A stretch of DNA of 51,494 bases from Candidatus Omnitrophota bacterium (GTDB taxonomy: Bacteria; Omnitrophota; Gorgyraeia; Gygaellales; Profunditerraquicolaceae). The DNA lies in contig JAHKAP010000054.1 in NCBI GenBank assembly GCA_018825985.1, forward strand, positions 1 through 51,494. The letters run 5' to 3'. The translations under genes and the position numbers were made by a program. Below are positions 6,940 through 16,361 of the stretch, piece after piece (position 1 is the stretch's first letter; each line of letters begins with the position of its first letter). The notes under the pieces are model-generated. The model was not told the DNA's origin. It did no database searches and saw only the letters and a list, made by a program, of their open reading frames with translations.

Positions 6940-7680
6940 ATGGTTAATATAGTCGATCGTCAAAACAGGAAAAACAAGGTTTTAGCGGCTACGGTAAGGG
7001 CGCATATCCGTAATAGCCAGCCTATTAGTTCGCAGGAATTAGCAGAGGAGTTTGAGCTGAGCTCGGCGACCTTACGTAATATCCTGGGCGAGCTTGAGGA
7101 AGACGGTTATTTGTACCATCCGCATACTTCAGCGGGCAGGATCCCCAGCAGTAAAGGCTTCCGCTATTACGTTGATTTTCTGATGTCTGAGTCAGAACTT
7201 CCCCGGCAGCAGAAGGATGATATTCTGGTCGAACTTAAAAAAAGCGATGATTCACTGGAAGATATCCTGGAAAAGGCAACGGAAGTGATAGCCGGAGTTA
7301 CCCATTATACTTCTATAGTTTCTTTATCTTTGGGCGATAGCAGGTTATTTTACAAAGGATTAAGCAATATAATACAGGAACCGGAATTCCGCGACTTGAA
7401 GAAGCTCGCGCTATTGTTGGAATTCCTGGAAGAAAGAAGACATCTGTTTCAGGTTATCAACCAGGAGTTTAAAGAGCCGCTTAAGGTTTATATCGGAGAA
7501 GAAATAGGCTGCCCCGGGATAAATGAGGTTTGCTCGTTAGTAGTTTCTACTTACCATGTGGGCAAGAAAGAAAAGGGAAGGCTGGCGGTATTAGGGCCGC
7601 GCAGAATGAGTTATGAACAGACAGTCTCAAGCCTGGAATTTATATCCCAGGTTTTAAATAATATGTTAGAGGAGTTTTAA
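6940..7680 (+). CDS. hrcA: Heat-inducible transcription repressor HrcA, short form
   Basis: HrcA represses groE and dnaK operons by binding CIRCE. Residues 1-75 form the winged helix-turn-helix (SSQELAEEFELSSATLRNILGELEEDGYLYHPHTSAGRIPSSKGFRYYVDFLM), which matches the family closely. The C-terminal end GPRRMSYEQTVSSLEFISQVL is also typical. At 246 residues the protein is about 100 shorter than usual; the missing part is the central dimerisation/insertion region, replaced by a short helical stretch. A CIRCE-like site lies 70 bases upstream. The start codon has no ribosome binding site and lies about 10 bases after a -10 box. Confidence 0.9.
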   Translation: MVNIVDRQNRKNKVLAATVRAHIRNSQPISSQELAEEFELSSATLRNILGELEEDGYLYHPHTSAGRIPSSKGFRYYVDFLMSESELPRQQKDDILVELKKSDDSLEDILEKATEVIAGVTHYTSIVSLSLGDSRLFYKGLSNIIQEPEFRDLKKLALLLEFLEERRHLFQVINQEFKEPLKVYIGEEIGCPGINEVCSLVVSTYHVGKKEKGRLAVLGPRRMSYEQTVSSLEFISQVLNNMLEEF

Positions 7681-7684
7681 GCCT

Positions 7685-8254
7685 ATGGAAAAGCATAAGG
7701 ATAACGACAAGATTAAGGAAGAGGTAAAGGTAGAGGCGCAGGAAAAGGCCGAGCAAAACGGGGAAAAGGCCGTAACTTTAAAGGAGGCCGAATACCTGCA
7801 ATTACAGTCTGATGCCCAAAAAGCTAAAGAGTATTGGGAGAAAGTCTTGAGGCTTCAGGCGGATTTTGAAAATGCCCGTAAGCGCTGGGAGAGGGATAAG
7901 CAAGACGTTTTGCGTTTCGGCAATGAATATTTGATATCGGAGTTATTGAATATAATAGATGAATTGGAGAGGAGCCTGGAATTGACTCAGGGCAAACATG
8001 AAGATTTTACGGCTTTTTTAAAAGGAGTGGAGATGATCCTGGCCCACCTCCATGATTTATTAAAGAAATATTATGTGGTAGCCATTGATTCTAAGGGCAA
8101 AATTTTTGATCCTAATTTCCACGAAGCTCTGATGCAGGCTGAAGATGAAAATATGCCTGAGAATACGGTTATTGAAGAAATGCAAAAAGGATACCTTTTG
8201 AATAATAAAGTTATCCGGACAGCTAAGGTCAAGGTATCGAAGAAGAAAAACTAA
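7685..8254 (+). CDS. grpE: Nucleotide exchange factor GrpE
   Basis: GrpE releases ADP from DnaK. The first 70 residues are charged and coiled-coil forming. From about residue 50 the long helix (LRLQADFENARKRWERDKQDVLRFGNEYLISELLNIIDELERSL) is typical, and the C-terminal beta-wing domain contains FDPNFHEALMQ and VIRTAKVKV near the end. The 189-residue length is normal. The start lies 4 bases after the hrcA stop with GAGGAG upstream, so it belongs to the hrcA-grpE-dnaK operon. Confidence 0.95.
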   Translation: MEKHKDNDKIKEEVKVEAQEKAEQNGEKAVTLKEAEYLQLQSDAQKAKEYWEKVLRLQADFENARKRWERDKQDVLRFGNEYLISELLNIIDELERSLELTQGKHEDFTAFLKGVEMILAHLHDLLKKYYVVAIDSKGKIFDPNFHEALMQAEDENMPENTVIEEMQKGYLLNNKVIRTAKVKVSKKKN

Positions 8255-8282
8255 CTAAAACTTTTTTAACAGGAGGTGTAAT

Positions 8283-10211
8283 ATGGCAAGAGTAATAGGA
8301 ATAGACTTGGGTACTTCAAATTCCGCGTCCGCGGTTATGGAGGGTGGGAGGCCGGTGATAATACCTTCTGCAGAAGGAGCCGGAGTAGCTTCGGGTAAAG
8401 CATTTCCTTCTTACGTTGCTTTTACTAAAGATGGGCAGAGATTAGTTGGCGAGCCGGCCAGGCGTCAGGCAGCGATTAATCCTGAAGGCACAATCTACGC
8501 TGCTAAACGTAAGATGGGCCAGGATTATAAATTCAAGGTTTTTGGCAAAGAATATACTCCGCAGCAGATCTCGTCTTTTATCCTGCAGAAGATTAAACAG
8601 GATACCGAGGCTTATCTGGGAGATAAAGTTGAGGAAGCAGTAATCACATGCCCGGCTTATTTTGATGATAACCAGAGGCAGGCTACTAAAGATGCCGGAG
8701 AGATCGCCGGTTTGAAGGTTTTGCGCATTGTAAATGAACCTACTGCCGCCTGCCTTGCTTATGGTTTAGAAAAATCCCAGAAAGAACAGAAGATTATGGT
8801 TTTTGATCTGGGCGGCGGTACTCTGGATGTTACAATTATGGAAATGGCCCAGGGAGTATTTGAAGTAAAATCTACTCACGGCGATACCCAATTAGGCGGC
8901 ACAGATATGGACAATGTGTTGATTGATTTTATCGCCGCGCAGTTTAAGAAAGAAAGCGGCATTGACCTGCGTAACGATAAAATGGCGATGATGCGTTTAA
9001 AAGAAGGAGCGGAAAAAGCCAAGATTGAGCTTTCTTCCAGTGTGTCTACGGATATCAACCTTCCTTTTATTACTGCGGATGCCACCGGCCCTAAGCATTT
9101 GACTATGTCGATCAGCCGGGCGCAATTAGAAGATTTGGTTGGCCCGATCATTGATCGCTGCCGTAAGCCAATAGAAGAAGCCTTAAAAGACGCTAAACTT
9201 CAATCGAACGAGGTCGATAAAGTGATTATGGTTGGCGGGCCTACCCGGATGCCCTGTGTGCAGAAGTTTGTCGAGGATTATGTAGGTAAAAAGATAGAGC
9301 GGGGGATCGATCCGATGGAGTGCGTAGCCTTGGGCGCTGCTGTGCAGGCTTCGATTATTACCGGCGAAACTAAAGATGTGCTTTTATTGGATGTTACACC
9401 GCTATCTTTAGGTATAGAGACATTAGGCGGAGTGAATACCAAGCTTATTGAACGCAATACCACAATTCCTACTAAAAAGAGCCAGGTTTTTTCTACGGCC
9501 GCTGATAATCAGACTGCGGTTACTATCCGGGTTATCCAGGGTGAAAGGCAAATCGCTGATTCTGAAGGCAATGTGGAATTAGGAAGGTTTGACCTAGTAG
9601 GTATTCCGCCGGCGCCACGAGGGGTTCCTCAGGTTGAAGTTGCTTTTGATATCGATGCTAACGGCATCGTCCATGTTTCAGCTAAGGACCTAGGGACTGG
9701 AAAAGAGCAATCTATCCGGATTACCGCTCCGAAAAAACTTTCTAAGGAAGAAATCGAGAAGATGGTTAAAGAAGCGGAGAAATTTGCAGCCGAAGATACT
9801 AAACGCAAAGAAGAAGTAGAGGCCATTAATCAGGCCGATACTCTGGTTTACGCTACAGAAAAATCGCTTAAGGATTACGGCGATAAAGTAAGCCAGGCAG
9901 AGCGGGCGGATATTGAGGCTAAGGTAAATGATCTTAAGACCGCGATCAAAGATAAAAACGTAGATAGGATTAAAAAAGGAATGGAAGACCTGACTAAGGC
10001 AACGCATAAACTGGCCGAAGAAATTTATAAGCAGGCCGCGGCTAAACAGCAGTCCCAAGCTAAGGGCGGCGCTGGCTCAGGCCCGGAAACAGCAGGGGGA
10101 CAGGAAGGTCCTGCTGAAGAAGGTCCAGACAAGTCCGCCAAAGACGGAACCGCCGCCGGCGGAAAGAGTGAGGATATAATCGACGCCGACTTTAAGGAAG
10201 AAGGGAAATAA
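8283..10211 (+). CDS. dnaK: Chaperone protein DnaK (Hsp70)
   Basis: This is a complete Hsp70 of 642 residues. The ATPase domain begins with [13 protein letters not shown], contains [14 protein letters not shown] and [12 protein letters not shown], and ends with VGGPTRMP. The substrate domain follows ([14 protein letters not shown], then [16 protein letters not shown]). The C-terminal tail is Gly/Ala/Gln rich and ends with [11 protein letters not shown], a form that recruits co-chaperones. AGGAGG lies 7 bases before the ATG. It works with the GrpE and DnaJ encoded beside it. Confidence 0.98.
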   Translation: MARVIGIDLGTSNSASAVMEGGRPVIIPSAEGAGVASGKAFPSYVAFTKDGQRLVGEPARRQAAINPEGTIYAAKRKMGQDYKFKVFGKEYTPQQISSFILQKIKQDTEAYLGDKVEEAVITCPAYFDDNQRQATKDAGEIAGLKVLRIVNEPTAACLAYGLEKSQKEQKIMVFDLGGGTLDVTIMEMAQGVFEVKSTHGDTQLGGTDMDNVLIDFIAAQFKKESGIDLRNDKMAMMRLKEGAEKAKIELSSSVSTDINLPFITADATGPKHLTMSISRAQLEDLVGPIIDRCRKPIEEALKDAKLQSNEVDKVIMVGGPTRMPCVQKFVEDYVGKKIERGIDPMECVALGAAVQASIITGETKDVLLLDVTPLSLGIETLGGVNTKLIERNTTIPTKKSQVFSTAADNQTAVTIRVIQGERQIADSEGNVELGRFDLVGIPPAPRGVPQVEVAFDIDANGIVHVSAKDLGTGKEQSIRITAPKKLSKEEIEKMVKEAEKFAAEDTKRKEEVEAINQADTLVYATEKSLKDYGDKVSQAERADIEAKVNDLKTAIKDKNVDRIKKGMEDLTKATHKLAEEIYKQAAAKQQSQAKGGAGSGPETAGGQEGPAEEGPDKSAKDGTAAGGKSEDIIDADFKEEGK

Positions 10212-10213
10212 AT

Positions 10214-10290
10214 AGTAGGTAGTAGGTAGCATGTAGTAGGTAGGAATAGGCTTTAACCCTACCTACTAACTACTATATACTACATACTGA
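10214..10290. repeat. GTAGTAGGTAG-type repeat forming a hairpin between dnaK and dnaJ
   Basis: Repeated TAGTAGGTAG units (10214-10250) are followed by the complementary series CTACCTACTA (10260-10285), giving a long imperfect hairpin. The same word family recurs at 24650-24693 and 28241-28267. It may separate dnaJ expression from dnaK, but no terminator U-run follows. Confidence 0.6.
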
Positions 10291-10294
10291 CATT

Positions 10295-11434
10295 ATGAGC
10301 GCTAAACGCGATTACTACGAAATTCTGGGTGTTAAAAAAAGCGCTACTCTTGATGAAATAAAAAAGATCTACCGGGAACTGGCTTTGCGTTATCATCCGG
10401 ATAGGGTCCCGCAAGAGCAGAAGAAAGAGGCCGAAGAGAAATTTAAGAACATATCCGAGGCTTACGCGGTTTTGTCGGATTCGGAAAAGCGGGCTCTTTA
10501 CGATCAACATGGCCATTCCGGTATAGACCAGAAATATGCTTATGAGGATATTTTCAAGGGTGCGGATTTCAGCAGTGTATTTCAGGATCTGGGTGATTTC
10601 GGAGTAGGCGGAGGTTTGTTTGATGAGATATTTTCGGACCTGGGTTTTGATATTTTCGGAGGAAGAGGCGGCAGGTCAGGCCCGAGCCGGGGGAAAAGAG
10701 GCCGGGATCTGCAGATCAGCCTGGAAATAACCTTAGAAGAAGCTGCCTCCGGGATAGAAAAAACTATTACTGTTCCCCGTTATGAGATTTGCTCCACTTG
10801 CTCAGGAAGCGGGTCTAAACCGGGGAGTAAAAAGATAACTTGTTCTTACTGTAAGGGCGCGGGAAGGGTAGTTTCTTCCAGCGGATTTTTTCAGGTAGCT
10901 CAGACCTGTCCACGTTGCCGGGGAGAAGGAATAATTACTCAGTCTCCTTGCCCGGATTGTTCGGGAGCAGGAAAACAAAAACAGGTGCGTAAGATCAAGG
11001 TTAAGGTCCCTGCCGGTGTAGACACTGGTTCGCAATTAAGGATCCGCGGCGAAGGAGAAGAGGGGACATCTGGAAGAGGGGATTTATATGTAGTTATTGA
11101 AATCCACTCTCACCCGGTATTTGTTCGGCATGAGAACGATATTCTTACTGAAGTGAGTTTGAGCATAAGTAAGGCGATTTTAGGAGGAGAGATAGAAGTC
11201 CCGACCTTAGGCGGTAAAGTGACCATGACCATACCCCCAGGTACTCAAAGCGGCAAGGTATTTCGTTTAAGGGAGAAAGGCCTGCCCGATGTCCATGGCC
11301 GCAGGCAGGGAGATGAATTAGTCAAGGTTAATGTGAATATTCCCCGCAGCCTGAATTCCGAACAGCGTAAGGCGATTGAAGAATTTGCCAGGTTATCCGG
11401 AGAAAATATAACTACTAAAAAGAAGTTTTGGTGA
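10295..11434 (+). CDS. dnaJ: Chaperone protein DnaJ (Hsp40)
   Basis: DnaJ stimulates the DnaK ATPase and delivers substrates. The J domain (1-70) has HPD at residues 34-36. A Gly/Phe-rich linker (about 75-130) follows. The zinc-finger domain carries four CxxCxGxG-type repeats ([32 protein letters not shown]), and the C-terminal substrate domains end with a dimerisation segment. The 379 residues make a full-length type I DnaJ. It lies 83 bases after dnaK, with a repeat between them. Confidence 0.97.
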   Translation: MSAKRDYYEILGVKKSATLDEIKKIYRELALRYHPDRVPQEQKKEAEEKFKNISEAYAVLSDSEKRALYDQHGHSGIDQKYAYEDIFKGADFSSVFQDLGDFGVGGGLFDEIFSDLGFDIFGGRGGRSGPSRGKRGRDLQISLEITLEEAASGIEKTITVPRYEICSTCSGSGSKPGSKKITCSYCKGAGRVVSSSGFFQVAQTCPRCRGEGIITQSPCPDCSGAGKQKQVRKIKVKVPAGVDTGSQLRIRGEGEEGTSGRGDLYVVIEIHSHPVFVRHENDILTEVSLSISKAILGGEIEVPTLGGKVTMTIPPGTQSGKVFRLREKGLPDVHGRRQGDELVKVNVNIPRSLNSEQRKAIEEFARLSGENITTKKKFW

Positions 11435-11450
11435 TACAATGGGAGCATAA

Positions 11451-11720
11451 ATGCCAACTTACGATTATGAGTGCACTAAATGCGGGCATAGTTTTGAAGC
11501 CTTTCAGAACATGAATGATAAGGTTTTAAGCCGCTGCCCCAAATGTAAAAGCAAATTAAGGCGACTTATTGGATCCGGTACGGGGATAATTTTTAAAGGT
11601 TCAGGTTTTTACGCCACTGATTATGCCAAGAAGCCCAAAAATGAACCGGTCAAAGAGAATACCTGCCCTAAAGCCAAGGAAGGGTGTAATGCCTGTCAAA
11701 AACCAGCCAAGACTAATTAA
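11451..11720 (+). CDS. FmdB-type zinc ribbon protein
   Basis: This is an 89-residue protein. Its N-terminal half is a zinc ribbon of the FmdB/CxxC_CXXC_SSSS family (MPTYDYECTKCGHSF, later CPKCKSKLRRLIG), followed by the typical FKGSGFYATDY segment. The tail has three further Cys residues (CPKAKEGCNACQK). Family members were first linked to formamidase regulation but are mostly uncharacterised. It lies 16 bases after dnaJ and its stop codon shares a base with the next start. A nucleic acid-binding or assembly role is possible; none can be assigned. Confidence 0.85.
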   Translation: MPTYDYECTKCGHSFEAFQNMNDKVLSRCPKCKSKLRRLIGSGTGIIFKGSGFYATDYAKKPKNEPVKENTCPKAKEGCNACQKPAKTN

Positions 11721-13000
11721 TGACTAAAATAAAGCCATTTAAGGCGATTATTTATAACCAGGATAAGGTTAAGGACCTATCTAAGGTGGTTTGTCCTCCT
11801 TATGATGTTATCTCTCCCAGCCGCCAGGAATATTTTCATAAACTCGATGAATATAATCTTATCCATATTCTTTTGGCTAAAGATTCGCCTCAGGAAGATA
11901 AGTACCGCAGGTCAGCTAAATATTTCCAGGAGTGGTTAAAAGAGAAGATCCTGGTCCAGGAGGATAAGCCGGGCATTTATTTCTATAACCAACAATATAA
12001 GGTCAGGGGCGAAAAAAGGACCAGGTTGGGTTTTATCTGTCTTTTGCAGCTTGATCCCGGAAAATCATCGGTATTTGGGCATGAAAATACCCGGGTTGCG
12101 CCCAAGGAAGACAGGTTAAAATTAGTAAATGAGGTAAAAGCTAATTTAAGCCCGATCTTCGTGGTTTTTGGCGATAAAAAACGCATTATCCAGCGGACCT
12201 TCCAGCAGGTTCTGGCGGATAAGAAGCCGTTTATAGATATAGTTGATGAAGATAATGTTCAACATAAGCTCTGGAGAGTTGATGATCCAGAGGTGCTTAA
12301 GGATATCCAGGAAGGGATGGAGAGCGAGAAAGCTTTTATTGCCGATGGACATCATCGTTATGAAGTAGGATGTATTTACCGGGACGAGATGAAAGAAAAA
12401 TTGGGAAAAATAACCGGTGAAGAGCCATTTAATTATGTTTTGAGTTATTTTACTGATGTTCATTCCCGGGACCTGACTATATTTCCGATTCACCGCCTCA
12501 TCCGTTTAGACCAAAAACCTGAGATGACTGGCTTATTAAAAAAACTCCAGGAATATTTTTATGTTGAGGAGATTAAGGATAAAACCAGATTTTTCTTTTT
12601 AATGGAGAAAGCCGGTCAGAGCGAGCATGTGTTGGGGATGTATAAAGATAAAAGATATTGGCTGTTGCGTCTTAAGAATGTCAGGATCCTGGAGGGCATA
12701 ATCAAAGAAAAGCCCGTTGATTACAGGTCATTAGACGTTTCAATCCTGAATTACATTGTCATGCAAATTTGCCTGGGGGTTGATTCGGCGGATAACGGGC
12801 ATATTGATTTTAGCTCTAACGCCGAAGAATTCATAGAAATTGTGGATAGTCAGCCCGATCATATAGCCTTTTTTTTAAATCCGGTAAAAATAGACCAGAT
12901 AATCTCAATCGCCTTAAGCGGTGAAAAGATGCCTCCCAAATCGACTTATTTCTATCCTAAGGTTTTATCCGGACTTTTAATCAACTCCTTAACTGGCTGA
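11720..13000 (+). CDS. DUF1015 family protein
   Basis: This 426-residue protein starts with the family hallmark IKPFKAIIYN...VVCPPYDVISPSRQEYF and contains IADGHHRYEV near residue 210. Family members are widespread in anaerobes and often lie beside serine or amino acid metabolism genes, but their biochemistry is not established. No signal peptide or membrane segment is seen, so it is cytoplasmic. It overlaps the fmdB-like stop codon by one base and is followed after 5 bases by accD. Confidence 0.88.
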   Translation: MTKIKPFKAIIYNQDKVKDLSKVVCPPYDVISPSRQEYFHKLDEYNLIHILLAKDSPQEDKYRRSAKYFQEWLKEKILVQEDKPGIYFYNQQYKVRGEKRTRLGFICLLQLDPGKSSVFGHENTRVAPKEDRLKLVNEVKANLSPIFVVFGDKKRIIQRTFQQVLADKKPFIDIVDEDNVQHKLWRVDDPEVLKDIQEGMESEKAFIADGHHRYEVGCIYRDEMKEKLGKITGEEPFNYVLSYFTDVHSRDLTIFPIHRLIRLDQKPEMTGLLKKLQEYFYVEEIKDKTRFFFLMEKAGQSEHVLGMYKDKRYWLLRLKNVRILEGIIKEKPVDYRSLDVSILNYIVMQICLGVDSADNGHIDFSSNAEEFIEIVDSQPDHIAFFLNPVKIDQIISIALSGEKMPPKSTYFYPKVLSGLLINSLTG

Positions 13001-13005
13001 TTCCC

Positions 13006-13845
13006 ATGGCTTTATTCGGTAAACCAAAATACACTATTGTAAGGATCAAAAAGAAAGAGATGCCTGATGGTATCTGGACCAAGTGTGAGGGTTGTTCCGA
13101 AGTTTTGTACAATAAAACCCTGGAGGAGAATTTAAGGGTTTGCCCTAAATGTAATTATCATTTTACCCTCAGCGCTTATGAAAGGATTAATATTACCCTG
13201 GATAATGATACTTTCCAGGAATATGATAAAGATATGATTTCTGTCGATCCTTTAGAATTCAAAGGGCCTAAGACCTATAAAGAAAAGCTGGAGAGCGATC
13301 AGAAATCCACCGGGCTAAAAGACGCGGTAATAACCGGAGAAGGCCTTTTGGAGAATAAGAAAGTAATAATTGCCGTGACTGATTCTCGTTTTATAATGGG
13401 ATCTATGGGATCGGTGGTAGGAGAAAAAATCAGCCGGGCCATCGAAGCGGCAACTAAGAATAAACTTCCGGTGGTTATTATTTCTGGTTCCGGCGGGGGC
13501 GCGAGGATGTATGAAGGAATGCTTAGTCTGATGCAGATGGCTAAGACTTGCGCTGTCCTTTCCTATCATCACCGGGCAAGATTGCCTTTTATATCAATAT
13601 TGACCAATCCCACAATGGCCGGGGTAATGGCTTCTTTTGCCGGCGTTGGAGACCTTATCATTGCCGAGCCTAACGCGCTTATAGGTTTTACCGGCCCAAG
13701 GGTCATTGAACAGACCATCAGGCAGAAATTACCCGCGGGGTTCCAGCGCTCGGAATTTCTCCTGGAGCACGGGCTTATTGATATGATAGTCCACCGTAAA
13801 AATATGAAGTCCAGTTTAAGCGAGCTAATAGGTTATCTGAGTTGA
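13006..13845 (+). CDS. accD: Acetyl-CoA carboxylase carboxyltransferase subunit beta
   Basis: AccD, with AccA, moves the carboxyl group from carboxybiotin to acetyl-CoA, the first step of fatty acid synthesis. The N-terminal zinc ribbon uses Cys27, Cys30, Cys46 and Cys49. The crotonase-type domain contains SGSGGGARMYEGMLSLMQMAKT and NPTMAGVMASFAGVGDLIIAEP followed by IGFTGPRVIEQT. The 279-residue length is normal. accA is not in the window. The stop is followed by a repeat-bearing spacer. Confidence 0.96.
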   Translation: MALFGKPKYTIVRIKKKEMPDGIWTKCEGCSEVLYNKTLEENLRVCPKCNYHFTLSAYERINITLDNDTFQEYDKDMISVDPLEFKGPKTYKEKLESDQKSTGLKDAVITGEGLLENKKVIIAVTDSRFIMGSMGSVVGEKISRAIEAATKNKLPVVIISGSGGGARMYEGMLSLMQMAKTCAVLSYHHRARLPFISILTNPTMAGVMASFAGVGDLIIAEPNALIGFTGPRVIEQTIRQKLPAGFQRSEFLLEHGLIDMIVHRKNMKSSLSELIGYLS

Positions 13846-13881
13846 TTTTTAAAATATTATTGGGACAATAAGGTTTTCATT

Positions 13882-13950
13882 ACCCCGACGCCGCCCATTC
13901 GGCGAGTTCGGGTTAAATTCCTCCTCGACGTTACGTCGGGGGTTATTTAA
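13882..13950 (+). promoter_or_regulatory. Hairpin leader before ugpC, distant relative of the ssb leader
   Basis: A stem centred on CGACGT-T-ACGTCG (13926-13938), extended by G-C and G-U pairs, lies just before the AAGGAG ribosome binding site. ACCCCGACG (13882-13890) can also pair with the right arm, giving an alternative fold. The same CGACGTTACGTCG core occurs at the same position before ssb. Confidence 0.5.
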
Positions 13951-13958
13951 GGAGATGC

Positions 13959-15062
13959 ATGGCGCAAGTCAGTTTAAAGAACGTTACTAAATATTTTATG
14001 GGAGATATCAAGGCTGTAGATAACGTTAATCTGGGTATTGAGAATCGGGAATTTATGATTCTTGTCGGCCCCTCCGGCTGCGGTAAATCCACTACTTTAA
14101 GGATGATTGCCGGCCTTGAGGAGATAAGTTCCGGCGATATCTATATCGGCAATAAACTGGTTAATGACGTACCGGCAAAAGACCGGGATATAGCCATGGT
14201 ATTTCAGAATTACGCTTTGTATCCGCATATGACTGTATTTGAAAATATGGCTTTTGGGCTGAAGCTCAGGCGTTACCCTAAATCTGAAATCATTCAGCGG
14301 GTAAATGAGGCCGCGGACATCTTAAGCATAAAACATCTTTTAACCCGTAAGCCTAAACAGCTTTCCGGAGGCGAGAGGCAGAGGGTAGCGGTCGGTAGGG
14401 CTATTGTTAGAAAACCGCTGGCTTTTCTGTTTGACGAACCTCTAAGCAATTTAGACGCTAAACTCAGGAACCAGATGCGCACCGAGATCCATAAGCTGCA
14501 TATCAGGCTTCAGACTACCATTATCTATGTGACCCATGACCAGACCGAGGCTATGACTATGGGCGACCGGATTGCGGTAATGAAAGGCGGAATATTGCAG
14601 CAGGTGGCTGATCCGATCGAGGTCTATGACCATCCCAAGAACAAATTCGTAGCCGGGTTTATAGGCTCTCCTCCCATGAATTTCATGAATGGCAGGGTTA
14701 TTAAAAAAGACGGCCGGATATATTTTGATGAAGGAAAAATTCAAGCTAAATTGGTTGAAGAGATGTATAAAAAAATGGCTCCCTATGTGGATAAAGAGGT
14801 TATTTTAGGCATTCGGCCCGAAGATGTTTATGATAAGCTTTTTGTTTCGGATGCGCCTCCGGAAAACGTAGCCAGGGTTAACTGCGAAGTAGTTGAGCCT
14901 ATGGGCTCAGAGGCTTACTTGTATCTGAACACTGGAATTAATACCTTTATCGTCCGCGTTGGAGCCCATGATAGGCCGCCGGTTAATCAGGATATGGACG
15001 TAGTTTTTGATATGAGCAAGGTCCATTTTTTTGATAAGACCAGCGAAGATGCCGTAATATAA
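13959..15062 (+). CDS. ugpC: Sugar/glycerol-phosphate-type ABC transporter ATP-binding protein (MsmK/UgpC family)
   Basis: The protein has 367 residues. The ABC domain shows Walker A GPSGCGKSTT (about 38-47), signature LSGGERQRVAVGRA (about 134-147), Walker B LAFLFDEPLSNLD and H-loop VTHDQTEA. The C-terminal third is an OB-type regulatory domain as in MalK, MsmK and UgpC. These ATPases can serve several carbohydrate importers, and no permease or binding-protein gene is nearby, so it may be a shared ATPase. AAGGAG lies 4 bases before the ATG. The substrate cannot be told from sequence. Confidence 0.88.
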   Translation: MAQVSLKNVTKYFMGDIKAVDNVNLGIENREFMILVGPSGCGKSTTLRMIAGLEEISSGDIYIGNKLVNDVPAKDRDIAMVFQNYALYPHMTVFENMAFGLKLRRYPKSEIIQRVNEAADILSIKHLLTRKPKQLSGGERQRVAVGRAIVRKPLAFLFDEPLSNLDAKLRNQMRTEIHKLHIRLQTTIIYVTHDQTEAMTMGDRIAVMKGGILQQVADPIEVYDHPKNKFVAGFIGSPPMNFMNGRVIKKDGRIYFDEGKIQAKLVEEMYKKMAPYVDKEVILGIRPEDVYDKLFVSDAPPENVARVNCEVVEPMGSEAYLYLNTGINTFIVRVGAHDRPPVNQDMDVVFDMSKVHFFDKTSEDAVI

Positions 15063-15065
15063 AAA

Positions 15066-16358
15066 TTGTGGTATAAAACCTTTAGAATAGTCTCGTTAAG
15101 CGTTTTATTTGTTTTTTTCTATATAATTCTGCCGGTTTACTTATTCTCCCATACTAAAAACTACTCTTTAATCTGGCTTCTATCCTTATTTTATCTGGTA
15201 AATATTCTTATCATTATTTTCTCTATGCTAAATTATAACCGTTTGACGCGTTCTTTTAGGTTCCAGAGATTTTCTCTCCAGGAGCAGATCAATATTGTAA
15301 ACGACCAGATATCTAAAGAAGAACAGTCTCAGTCCGCGCTTAAAGATAAGATAGACCGTTATGGAAGTTTAAAGAAGATCATTGAGGAGATTAACCAGCA
15401 TCTGGATATGGATGCGGTCGCGGAACAACTTGTTTCTATAGCTTTTTTAAGTATAGCCAAAGGTAAAGGAACATGCATCCTATATTTGGTGGACAGGCAA
15501 ACCCAGGGGCTGACTATTTTTAAGACCAAAAAGGAAGATAAGAAAATAATTATTAAGGCCAAGGAAGGGGATGTTTTTGACAATTGGGTCTTAAGGCACG
15601 CTACCCCTTTGATCATTGAGGATATCCGCAAGGATTATCGTTTCGCCCAGGATAAGCCGGTGTCAATAGAAGAGAGGAAGGTTTCTTCCTTGATCAGTGG
15701 TCCTTTTATCAGTGACCACAGGTTTTTGGGGATATTAAGGCTGGATAGCCCCGAGCCTGGTTTTTATTTTCAGGACGACCTCAGGTTTTTAGTCACCATC
15801 TGCGATCTGGGCGCGGTAGCCTTGGAGAGCGCGGAGTTATTCCACCGGACCCAGGAATTGGCTATTCACGATGGATTGACCGGCCTTTACACTAAAGGTT
15901 ATTTTATGGAGCGCTTAAAGGACGAATGTAAACGTTCCATTCGCCAGAATCGTAAATTCTCTCTACTATTGCTGGATATCGATCATTTTAAACAATATAA
16001 TGATGATTTCGGCCATACTGCGGGAGACATAGTTTTAAGGGAATTGAGTGCTTGCCTTACGGATTACCTTAAGGATAAACCCGGCCTGATCAGCCGTTTT
16101 GGAGGGGAAGAATTCTGTGTGATTTTGGGAGGTTATGATAAAAAAGAAGCTTTTTGTTTGGCCGAGGGCCTGCGTTCAAAGATCGAAATGATCCAGATAA
16201 TCCTTCGGCGGCAAAAGACCTCGATCACGGTATCTATAGGTGTATCTACATTCCCAGTGGATACCAGCGACGAGATTGAGTTGATAATAAAAGCTGACCG
16301 GGCGATGTATGAAGCCAAACGATCGGGGAGGAACCGCGTCTACCTCACCGGAAAATAA
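15066..16358 (+). CDS. Membrane GAF-GGDEF diguanylate cyclase (no I-site)
   Basis: The protein has 430 residues and starts with TTG, 3 bases after ugpC. Two membrane helices (about 6-30 and 36-58) are followed by a short coiled coil, a GAF-like domain (about 105-250, NQHLDMDAVAEQLVSIAF...) and a GGDEF domain from about 260. The active-site motif is FGGEEF near residue 345, with LDIDHFKQYNDDFGHTAGD before it, so it should convert two GTP to cyclic di-GMP. The usual inhibitory RxxD before the motif is missing (KDKPG there). A second cyclase follows 3 bases later. Confidence 0.9.
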   Translation: MWYKTFRIVSLSVLFVFFYIILPVYLFSHTKNYSLIWLLSLFYLVNILIIIFSMLNYNRLTRSFRFQRFSLQEQINIVNDQISKEEQSQSALKDKIDRYGSLKKIIEEINQHLDMDAVAEQLVSIAFLSIAKGKGTCILYLVDRQTQGLTIFKTKKEDKKIIIKAKEGDVFDNWVLRHATPLIIEDIRKDYRFAQDKPVSIEERKVSSLISGPFISDHRFLGILRLDSPEPGFYFQDDLRFLVTICDLGAVALESAELFHRTQELAIHDGLTGLYTKGYFMERLKDECKRSIRQNRKFSLLLLDIDHFKQYNDDFGHTAGDIVLRELSACLTDYLKDKPGLISRFGGEEFCVILGGYDKKEAFCLAEGLRSKIEMIQIILRRQKTSITVSIGVSTFPVDTSDEIELIIKADRAMYEAKRSGRNRVYLTGK

Positions 16359-16361
16359 AAG

